Assembly: GCA_947629345.1 (NCBI GenBank)
Contig: CANRDK010000006.1
Span: forward strand, 1-33,414
Source: an uncultured Clostridia bacterium
GTDB taxonomy: Bacteria; Bacillota; Clostridia; Christensenellales; Borkfalkiaceae
Length of the DNA: 33,414 nucleotides
Direction of reading: 5' to 3'
The notes below the pieces were generated by a model. That model had not been told where the DNA came from and did no database searches. It worked only from the letters and a program-made list of their open reading frames with translations. Both the position numbers and the translations under genes were made by a program. Of this stretch, positions 1 to 7,320 are shown piece after piece; positions within the stretch are counted from its first letter, which is position 1; the number at the start of each line of letters is the position of its first letter.

Positions 1-47
1 TAGATTTCCTATTGACGCAGTTCCGTATGAAGTTGTAACCGCACTTT

Positions 48-842
48 TTGGGTGCATGGCAAGTATTATATCACCAAAAAATCAGAATGTCAAACGAATG
101 TTCATGTTTTTCCGAAAATTTTTTGGCGAAAACGGGGATATTTGAAACGTGCCGACGAGCAAGAGAAGGGCGGATCGCCAAGCGGTTCAGCGGCGGCCGC
201 CCTTCCTCGCGGCGTTCAATGTCCGTTTTCCCGCCTGTTCGTTCGGTTGTAGGCGTGAGCTTGTCCGCGCCGCGTAGCGGCGCGCTTGTCATATGGAAAG
301 GGAAAAAAGTCTTTTGCCTTGCAACAATGGGCGCGTTCAGCGGTGACGGCGCGGGCTGTTCGGCACGACTTTTAAAAAAGTACGGCGCAACCGTCTTGGG
401 TGGTCTGCACCTCAAAATGCCCGACAGCGTCTGTGACAGTAAACTTTTGAAGAAAAGCAAGGAAGAGAAAATTGAGATCATTCGCCGTGCGGAAGAAAAG
501 ATCGAGCGTGCGGTTTTACAAATCAGAAGCGGGAAATATCCGCAAAACGGCTTAGGATTCTTCCCTCATCTTGTTGGCTTGTTGGGTCAAAGACTCTGGT
601 TTTACGGCAAGACGAGGAGCTATTCCGACAAATTAAAAATAAATAAGGGCCGTTGTGTCGGTTGCGGTGTTTGCGAAAGCATTTGCCCGATGAAAAATCT
701 GACCATCGAAAATCAAATCGCAACACCCCACGGGAAATGTACCATGTGCTACCGCTGTATCAGCGAGTGTCCGCAACAGGCGATCACTTTGGTCGGAAAA
801 GAAGTTGTAGAACAGTACAGGCTTGAAAACTTTATATCATAG
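48..842 (+). pseudogene. EFR1-type flavodoxin/ferredoxin fusion; C-terminal half intact, N-terminal flavodoxin half not recognisable (probably 5'-disrupted)
   Basis: Two 4Fe-4S motifs (CVGCGVCESICP, CTMCYRCISECP). Upstream segment KGKKVFCLATMGAFSGDGAGCSARLLKKYG resembles the flavodoxin part of EFR1 proteins. Residues before about WKGKKVF are low-quality and Arg/Ser/Pro-rich, with no flavodoxin FMN-binding start. Confidence 0.6.
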
Positions 843-850
843 ATACAGAG

Positions 851-880
851 AAGACGAGGACTGTTGTCCTCGTCTTTTCT
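851..880 (+). terminator. Rho-independent terminator after the EFR1-type gene
   Basis: Perfect 11-bp stem AAGACGAGGAC-TGTT-GTCCTCGTCTT followed by TTCT, just after the stop at 842. Confidence 0.7.
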
Positions 881-924
881 ATACGAAAAGCGCATCGGAG
901 CAGGGCTCCGACGCGCCGCAGAGA

Positions 925-1548
925 TCATTCTGCATTGATCCTTTGGACGGCATGGATGCGCAGGTCGAACTGCACAAACTTGCCCTCCGCCTTATTGTTG
1001 TTTCCGTTGTCGATGAACTCAAGTTTGACGGTGAAGGTCTCTTCTCCGCCAACTTCAACGGTGCCGAGCCCGAATTCGTCCTCGCCAAGCGTCAGGCCGT
1101 CCTTGATGAACGCCTCGCGCTTGACGTTCTTTTCTGTCTCGACCGAAAGTTTCAGCATGGACGCAAAGGTCTCATCGCTCACGATCGAATTGAAATAGAC
1201 CTCTACATAGTAGTAGAAAGCCACGTTCCCGTTGTTTTTGATGACCATATCGACGGTGAAAGAGCTCCCCGGGGCCACCAATTCATCTGCAGTGACGTCG
1301 AAAATATTATCGGAGGTGTCCGCGGTAAAGTCCTTATCGGCGTCATCGACCGTGGTTTCGAGATAACCCTTGCTTCCGAGGGTGACCGTGGTCAATTTTT
1401 GCCGCACAAGAGATGCCGTCAGCGTTCCCGCCGCGAGATGATTCCGTGTGGAGATCGTCTCGTCGTAGAGGGCATAAGTCCCGCCGATCGCAAATGCAAA
1501 GCAGCAGAAAATGAGTGCGGTAACGAGTGCAAATATCTTTTTCTTCAT
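925..1548 (-). CDS. TasA/CalY-like SipW-dependent secreted protein
   Basis: N-terminus MKKKIFALVTALIFCCFAFAIGGTYALYDETISTRNHLAAGTL matches the SipW-dependent signal peptide pattern (TYALYDE/TxAxFxD). The adjacent upstream gene is a SipW-type peptidase. Confidence 0.75.
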   Translation of the reverse strand: MKKKIFALVTALIFCCFAFAIGGTYALYDETISTRNHLAAGTLTASLVRQKLTTVTLGSKGYLETTVDDADKDFTADTSDNIFDVTADELVAPGSSFTVDMVIKNNGNVAFYYYVEVYFNSIVSDETFASMLKLSVETEKNVKREAFIKDGLTLGEDEFGLGTVEVGGEETFTVKLEFIDNGNNNKAEGKFVQFDLRIHAVQRINAE

Positions 1549-1559
1549 GTTATCCCTCC

Positions 1560-2189
1560 TCAGAGGAGGGTTTTGCTCGACCGAAGATGTCCCTTCTTAA
1601 AAAAGTTCAGCAGTATGATTGCTGCGAGCGCGATGCATACCGTGATGAAGAAGGGCGGCTCACGCAAAAAACAGAGAAAGACGCCGAGCGCATGACTGCA
1701 ATAGACAACCTTCCCGATGATGCGGTTCTGGCTCTCAAAATCGGCCGTGTCTATCACCTGCGTGCCCGCAAAGTTTCCGCTGTCGCCGCGCAGAGCGATC
1801 CTGTAGCCCTTGCCGCTACGCCCGATTTCCTGTACTCTGTGCGTAATGATGATATTCTCACCGACGGCACGGTAGGAAAAGGTCAACACGTCCCCGACTT
1901 GAAGCTCTTGATAGAATGCCTGCCTCTCATCCTCACGGTCGGGCAGGAGTTCTATGATAATCAGACTTCTGACGGGAATGCTTTGGATGGTCTCCCCGTC
2001 CACGCTGACGTTTGGATTCTCTTCCATTGACGAGGACATGACGAGCCTTGCCCCGTAGCCGAACAGACCGCCGCCGACGAGACCGTACAATGCCAAAACA
2101 GCGCCCGCCGCAGCAAGCGCAAAGATGGCAAAAACGATCCCCTGTATAACTTTTCGGACACCTGCGTGTCCGTCTTTTGTTTTTCCCAT
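1560..2189 (-). CDS. sipW: SipW-type (ER/archaeal-type) signal peptidase I
   Basis: Ser motif (SSSMEENP), VGDVLTFSYRA, and IITHRV with His in place of the catalytic Lys; N- and C-terminal TM segments; pairs with the TasA-like gene. Confidence 0.75.
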   Translation of the reverse strand: MGKTKDGHAGVRKVIQGIVFAIFALAAAGAVLALYGLVGGGLFGYGARLVMSSSMEENPNVSVDGETIQSIPVRSLIIIELLPDREDERQAFYQELQVGDVLTFSYRAVGENIIITHRVQEIGRSGKGYRIALRGDSGNFAGTQVIDTADFESQNRIIGKVVYCSHALGVFLCFLREPPFFITVCIALAAIILLNFFKKGHLRSSKTLL

Positions 2190-2270
2190 TGTTTACGGAT
2201 CCTCTTCTCGCTACCCCCCTCCAATAAAATTTTATGCACCTTCTGTTCCGAAAGGACACCGCAATCAAAG

Positions 2271-2348
2271 CCCCCTCCCGAGGAGGGGGTAGGGGTTCCG
2301 ACCATGCTTGCCCGCCCCCTGCGTCAGGGGGCGGGGTAGGGGTGGGGG
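2271..2348 (+). repeat. Intergenic G-rich palindromic repeats (two adjacent units)
   Basis: CCCCCTCCCGAGGAGGGGGTAGGGG (2271-2295) and CCCGCCCCCTGCGTCAGGGGGCGGGGTAGGGGTGGGGG (about 2311-2348). Related to units at 2510-2600, 26.4-26.6 kb and 29.6 kb. Confidence 0.7.
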
Positions 2349-2394
2349 TCCGCCCATAAACGAAGTCCGTTGGTCTACGAGATCCCCTCGGCTA

Positions 2395-2600
2395 CGCCTC
2401 GGGATGAGGGTGGGAGCCCGTGCCCCCGCCCGCTCATCCTGAGCGCAGCGAAGGATCCCGTTAAACGCACGGGAGCACATGACATCCCCTCAATCACGCA
2501 AGGACAGCGTGACAGCTCCCCCTCGAAGGGGGAGCCAAGGGGGTCCGTCCTTGCCCGAACGAAGTCAAAGCCCCCTCCTTGGGGAGGGGGTAGGGGGCGG
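2395..2600. repeat. Cluster of intergenic palindromic repeats
   Basis: Includes CTCATCCTGAGCGCAGCGAAGGATC, ATCACGCAAGGACAGCGTGACAGCTCCCCCTCGAAGGGGGAGCC and CAAAGCCCCCTCCTTGGGGAGGGGGTAGGGG. The second and third resemble units elsewhere in the window. Confidence 0.6.
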
Positions 2601-2623
2601 GGACGTTCAGAATCAACGCATTC

Positions 2624-3736
2624 TCATTTCTTTCCGACCAATATGAGGGGGACCAGCATTTCTTCCTCGGTGAGGGAGGTGTGGTGCCCCTTGAAGTGAT
2701 GGCCGCGCTCATGCAGCCGCAGCATCTTGTCTGTCTTTCCGATGGCAATGAAGTCGCCGAGCAGGGCGGCGTGCTTGGGGACATTTCCTCCGAAATAATT
2801 TTCCCGAATGAGCTGTTCCGTCTCCATCAGCACAAAATCCTCGCCGTATTTCTCTTGAAAAAGTTTCTCAAACCGCTCGCGGTAGCCCTGTTTGACCTTG
2901 AATGCCGCCGCCCGCGGTTCCAAATATTGCGGCCACTCCAAAAGAGAGGTGAGCTCGGTATCCCGATACAAGTCGATCTCCTCCCCGATATCCACCTGCC
3001 CATGGTCTGCGGCGACGACGAGGAGGGTGTCAGAAAGGCCCGAAAAGAGGCTCTCCGCGGCGTCGTTGAGTGCCTGAATGGTGCGGCGGGCCTCCTCGGA
3101 CGAGACGCCGTACTCGTGCATCGTCGTGTCGGGTTCGGGGAAATAGGCATAGATAAATTGCTTCCCTTTTCTTTGGCAGGCCTCGGCAATCATGCCGAAC
3201 ATTTCATCACAGGTTTGAAAGTTTCGCCTGTTCTCCTCGTCGCCGTGCCAATACGTTGGAACGATGAGGTCGATCTGATGGCCCGACACTGCTTTTTTGT
3301 AGAATGGGGGAGCGGGCAAAACTTTCTTGACATAGCCCTTTTCGATGGGCTCGCCCGTAAAGGAATTCTCCTCGGGATAGAGATCGACGACCCGCCCGAG
3401 CTCCTCAAAATACAAGCACCAGCCGAACCAGCCGTGCTCCATCGGCGTCATGTCGGTGAGAATGGAAGTCGTCGCATTCGCCGTCGTGGCGGGGAAGACG
3501 GATGTCAGCGTTTGACGGATATTCCTTTTGAGGAAGGAATCGTCCGAAAGGTTGACGTCGATGGGGTGGATCCCAAGGCCGTCCAAGAGCAAAAAGACAA
3601 TATTTTTGTGATCTTTTTTTAACTCATTTTGGAGAACGGGCAGGGTCGGATGAGCATTCGGACATCCCAAAAATTCCGCAAATGTAGCGGAAATATTGAC
3701 GATGCTGTTGCTGAAATCAGGCTTGACAAATTTCAT
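2624..3736 (-). CDS. Type I phosphodiesterase/nucleotide pyrophosphatase (alkaline phosphatase superfamily)
   Basis: FLLLDGLG, Thr nucleophile region SVFPATTANATTSILTD, PTYWHGD, and AADHGQ metal-ligand motif. Confidence 0.85.
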   Translation of the reverse strand: MKFVKPDFSNSIVNISATFAEFLGCPNAHPTLPVLQNELKKDHKNIVFLLLDGLGIHPIDVNLSDDSFLKRNIRQTLTSVFPATTANATTSILTDMTPMEHGWFGWCLYFEELGRVVDLYPEENSFTGEPIEKGYVKKVLPAPPFYKKAVSGHQIDLIVPTYWHGDEENRRNFQTCDEMFGMIAEACQRKGKQFIYAYFPEPDTTMHEYGVSSEEARRTIQALNDAAESLFSGLSDTLLVVAADHGQVDIGEEIDLYRDTELTSLLEWPQYLEPRAAAFKVKQGYRERFEKLFQEKYGEDFVLMETEQLIRENYFGGNVPKHAALLGDFIAIGKTDKMLRLHERGHHFKGHHTSLTEEEMLVPLILVGKK

Positions 3737-3771
3737 AGATGACTTACAATTTTATTTAGAATTCTAACTTA

Positions 3772-4683
3772 TCAATAGAGGTCAAGGGCCACGAGGAGGA
3801 ATTGCTCGAAGTAGGGGGTCCACCACTGGAGATAGCCAACTCTCTTGGGGTGAACGGGGTCGCTCGTCGCCCACTTGTAGTAGGTGTCCGAAACAGCGGC
3901 GTTGAAATCTTTGTCGTGGAAGAGGTCGATGACCTGAACGTCCACATACCTTTGCCACTTTTCGGCGATCTCAAGGACCTTGTTCACGAGTTCGCCGTAG
4001 TTGGTGCCGGTCGGGTTGCCGTTGGAGCGGGGAGAATTCGCGCTCGTATCGAAGAACTCCGCACCCGAATAGAAGTAGATGGGGCACCCCCAAGTGTCCG
4101 CAACATAGGCGATGATAAATTCAATGCCGCCGAGGGTCGTTGAGAGGTCAAAGTCGCCTTGGTCGAATTTATCCTCCCCCGCGATCTCTCCCCAATTCTT
4201 TTTCCTGTCTCCCCACGCGTCGTTTGTGGAGATCTGGCAGATGAACGCATCCACTTTTTCGGATTTGTCAAAGACCGTGCTGTTTTTGAGGCGGCTCGTG
4301 TATGAATTTTTGCCCGTGTTGTCCGTCTTGTCGTCGCAGAAAATGGTCGTTCCCGAAACGGCGTCCTTTTTGGAGATACACCCCGTCTTGGCGGCGAGAA
4401 AATCCGCCATGCTCTCTCCGCCCGAACTCGCCCCGTACGTCACAGAGGAGCCGAGCCAGTAAATCGTCTTGCCCGCAAGAGGGCTCTCCGTGCGCTCCAC
4501 ATTTTTTGCATAGAAGCGTGCATCGTTGGCGTCCACCGTCCCCGGGAGGCTTTCGTCCACCGTGTAGGAAACGGCGGGAGGGGTCCTTTCGTCTCCTCCG
4601 TCTCCTTCATTGCAGGCCGCGAGCATACAGCCCGGAAGAAGCATGCTGAGGGCACAAGCCCCGATTTTCCCCCAAAGTTTCAT
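3772..4683 (-). CDS. SGNH/GDSL-type hydrolase, lipoprotein
   Basis: Lipobox LLPGCMLAAC; block I GSSVTYG, block III STNDAW, block V DPVHPKRVGY. Start overlaps the stop of the upstream CotH gene (4680-4683). Confidence 0.75.
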   Translation of the reverse strand: MKLWGKIGACALSMLLPGCMLAACNEGDGGDERTPPAVSYTVDESLPGTVDANDARFYAKNVERTESPLAGKTIYWLGSSVTYGASSGGESMADFLAAKTGCISKKDAVSGTTIFCDDKTDNTGKNSYTSRLKNSTVFDKSEKVDAFICQISTNDAWGDRKKNWGEIAGEDKFDQGDFDLSTTLGGIEFIIAYVADTWGCPIYFYSGAEFFDTSANSPRSNGNPTGTNYGELVNKVLEIAEKWQRYVDVQVIDLFHDKDFNAAVSDTYYKWATSDPVHPKRVGYLQWWTPYFEQFLLVALDLY

Positions 4684-6977
4684 TCATTTCCTCCTTGTTG
4701 GATCGTATCCATTGTGACCTGACTGTCACAGTACAGGTCAAAAAAGTCAAGATTGGTCGCAACGCCCGCAACCATGTTCAAAGCGATGGTGTTTTCGCCC
4801 TGTTTCAGATGAATGTATCCGAGGCCGACCGCCGTCCATGCGCCCCATTCCGTTTCACCGTTTCCGCATGCTGCGATGGGGCAAGGGGGAAGCCAGATCT
4901 TTTCCCCGTTCACAAAGAGGGAGAACCATTCCGAGAAATCGGCCGCAAAGGAGCGTTTGCTCAGGCCCACGCTGAGATACGCATCCGTCTCCTCGGCGGC
5001 ATAGACGGTGAGGGTGACGAGGCGGTCGCTGCCCGATCCTTGAACTTGGCCGAGAAAGGCTCCGCCGCTCGCACCGGGAAGGGTGTCGTCGTATAGGATG
5101 GAGTAGTGATAGCTGCAGTCCTCCGCCTCGAATCTGTGCTGCTCCGAGGTGGCGATGGCGGGCGCAGACGTCTGCCAAGTATTTCCCGTCAAAACGTCCA
5201 TTCCGTCCCCGAATGCGGCGTTGAGATAGTTCAACCTCACATACAGCCATTGATAGAGGTGTTCCGCCGCACCCTCCTGCGTTGTGATCCTGTTCATCTC
5301 ATAGGTGAGCTCGCCGTTGCCGTACAGCCTGTTTGGCCATCTTGCAAGATTTTTTACAAAATCTGCGCCGTATGCCGCCGTCTCCTCACGGATGAGGGAG
5401 AGGGCAGTCTTAAAGACGCCGTATTTTGCAAGTTTTGCCCACTTCTCACGGACGAGCGTCCCGAAAAAGTCTGTGCGGATGAGAAGGGAGAACCACGGAT
5501 TTTCATGATTTGCCGCATACATGCCGTAGGCGCCGTTGGCCGTGTCCCACTTGATCCCAAAGGCGGAATCGTAGTCCCACGGGGCCTCGAACACCAGCTT
5601 TTTCTTGCCGTTTTCGCGCATGTCGAGGGAAATGTAGAAGCTCGACCAAGCGATATCGGGATCGCAGGAGATCTCCTGCAAAATGTAGGTATCGACGAGG
5701 GAATCGAGGTCGATCACCGCTTCGATCGCCTCCCGCGGCGTGCAGTCGGCAGATTCGGTACCCGTGTAGTCGGCATTGAAGCGCAGAGCCTTGTTGCTAT
5801 AGGCCGCGGCCCGCACGATCTTGAATGCGCTCTCCGTATATGATTTCAAAAAGTTGAGCTGTTCTTCGCTCTGCATGTCGCTCTTTACGGTATATCCGTT
5901 TTGCCACGGGTAATAGGAATTCCCGTTCTGTTTGGTGAGAGAGCCGCCGTAATCGATCGTAAAGGTGGGATCTCCGCCCCCGTTCGGAATGTTTATCTCA
6001 TCCGTATAGTAGCCGTCGTACTCCATGAGATAGCCGACGTCGATGCCCGTCTCTCCGTCGTCCGCTTCAACGGCGTTTGCCCTGCCCTTTTTGGCCTCCT
6101 GTTGCTCGGCGAGGAGGTAAACGCCCCAATATTCGCCGTTGACAGACAGCTCCACGGTGCAGAAATCGCTGCAATAGTAGCCGTCGGAGCCGAGAATGGT
6201 CTGCCCGAGGTAGAATGCGGTGGCGTTGTTCAGCGCGGAGAGGTCCTTGTAATCGGCGAGTAGGACCCAACTCTTGTACTTTTGCCCCTCGTTGAGCCCC
6301 AAGAGGTTCTGTTTTTGCTCAAATTTGATGCGGACAGGCTTCTTTTCGTACTCGAGCGTGTAGTTTCCGCGCGCCTTGACCTGCGCAGAGGCGGTGAGAT
6401 TGTACTCATCGGGCCCGTCCACGCCAACCGTCGCGTCCACATATTCGATTTTGCCGTCCAGCTTGCTCTGGCGGTTCGGCGCTGTGATGAAATCCTTCGA
6501 GCCGTCCGCGGTAACGATGGAGATCTTGGGAATTTCGCTGAAGATGTGCGGCCGATAGGCGTATTTTGCCTTTTCCGCCTCCTCGTTGGGATCCACGGGA
6601 GGGAGGTCAGGTTCCTTGTCGTCAGGCTCCTTGTCGTCAGGCTCCTTGTCATCGGGTTCCTTATCGTCAGGCTCCTTGTCATCAGGGTCCTTGTCATCAG
6701 GGTCCTTGTCATCGGGTTCCTTATCGTCAGGCTCCTTGTCATCAGGGTCCTTGTCGTCAGGGCCCTTGTCATCAGGCTCCTTGTCATCGGGTTCCTTGTC
6801 GTCGGGGTCCTTATCGTCGGGGTCGATGGGATCGGAAGGGTCGGACGGCGTATCGGTCGTGCCCTGCGACGTATGATCTCCCGTATTGTTCTGGTCGTTG
6901 ATATAGGGAGGGTCTCCGCAGCTGCAGAGATTCAGGCACAGGACTGCGCACAGAAGCAGTACGATCAATTTTTTCAT
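4680..6977 (-). CDS. CotH kinase family lipoprotein with (D/E)PDDK linker and C-terminal CBM-like domain
   Basis: Start taken as MKKLIVLLLCAVLCLNLCSCGD (lipobox), ATG complement at 6975-6977; the ORF extends to 7040. CotH-like region KPVRIKFEQKQNLLGLNEGQKYKSWVLLADYKD...LDSLVDTYILQEI...WDYDSAFG. C-terminal HRFEAEDCSY...LKQGENTIAL resembles CBM6/35-like modules. Confidence 0.8.
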   Translation of the reverse strand: MKKLIVLLLCAVLCLNLCSCGDPPYINDQNNTGDHTSQGTTDTPSDPSDPIDPDDKDPDDKEPDDKEPDDKGPDDKDPDDKEPDDKEPDDKDPDDKDPDDKEPDDKEPDDKEPDDKEPDDKEPDLPPVDPNEEAEKAKYAYRPHIFSEIPKISIVTADGSKDFITAPNRQSKLDGKIEYVDATVGVDGPDEYNLTASAQVKARGNYTLEYEKKPVRIKFEQKQNLLGLNEGQKYKSWVLLADYKDLSALNNATAFYLGQTILGSDGYYCSDFCTVELSVNGEYWGVYLLAEQQEAKKGRANAVEADDGETGIDVGYLMEYDGYYTDEINIPNGGGDPTFTIDYGGSLTKQNGNSYYPWQNGYTVKSDMQSEEQLNFLKSYTESAFKIVRAAAYSNKALRFNADYTGTESADCTPREAIEAVIDLDSLVDTYILQEISCDPDIAWSSFYISLDMRENGKKKLVFEAPWDYDSAFGIKWDTANGAYGMYAANHENPWFSLLIRTDFFGTLVREKWAKLAKYGVFKTALSLIREETAAYGADFVKNLARWPNRLYGNGELTYEMNRITTQEGAAEHLYQWLYVRLNYLNAAFGDGMDVLTGNTWQTSAPAIATSEQHRFEAEDCSYHYSILYDDTLPGASGGAFLGQVQGSGSDRLVTLTVYAAEETDAYLSVGLSKRSFAADFSEWFSLFVNGEKIWLPPCPIAACGNGETEWGAWTAVGLGYIHLKQGENTIALNMVAGVATNLDFFDLYCDSQVTMDTIQQGGNE
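6604..6830 (-). repeat. 15-bp in-frame tandem repeat encoding (D/E/G)PDDK, about 15 units
   Basis: Repeated TCCTTGTCRTCRGGN units on + strand. A higher-order 60-bp offset copy is visible (about 6651-6694 matches 6711-6754). Confidence 0.9.
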
Positions 6978-7264
6978 TCGTCTCATTCCTCTCTTTCCTT
7001 TCATGATTTTATTGTAAATGAAAAGCCCCCGCTTGGCCATATATCATTGCCGCGATCATATCAAAAACAGACGTTTCAAAAATTTAGTATGTTCCGAATG
7101 CCTTCGATACCTTCATTTTATCACAAAACACCGCAAAAATCAACCCCGCCTTTCCCGCTCTTCTCCTTCGCATTCTTCCAAATTTTGCCCCGCCAAGGGC
7201 TTTGCTATAGGTTTTAGTTATTCCTGCTATAAATAATTCTGAAAGTTAAACCTATAATTTCACA

Positions 7265-7293
7265 TTTACAATTCTATAAAATTATTTTATAAT
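7265..7293 (+). promoter_or_regulatory. Putative sigma-A promoter for LRR lipoprotein copy 1
   Basis: TTTACA (7265-7270), 17-nt spacer, TATAAT (7288-7293), upstream of RBS GGAGGACAGT and ATG 7321. Confidence 0.6.
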
Positions 7294-7320
7294 AAATAAA
7301 AAAAGAACGAGGAGGACAGT

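Noticed and set aside
823-1695. 290-aa plus-strand ORF
   Set aside because: Antisense to the TasA-like gene and running through a strong terminator hairpin.
2681-3622. 313-aa plus-strand ORF
   Set aside because: Antisense to the phosphodiesterase, whose motifs are clear on the minus strand.
6282-7217. 311-aa plus-strand ORF (VRLLVIGFLIVRLL...) and two other + frame ORFs across the PDDK repeat (6566-6901, 6586-6876)
   Set aside because: Antisense read-through of the 15-bp tandem repeat in the CotH lipoprotein; low complexity, no RBS, hydrophobicity is an artefact of antisense Asp/Lys codons.
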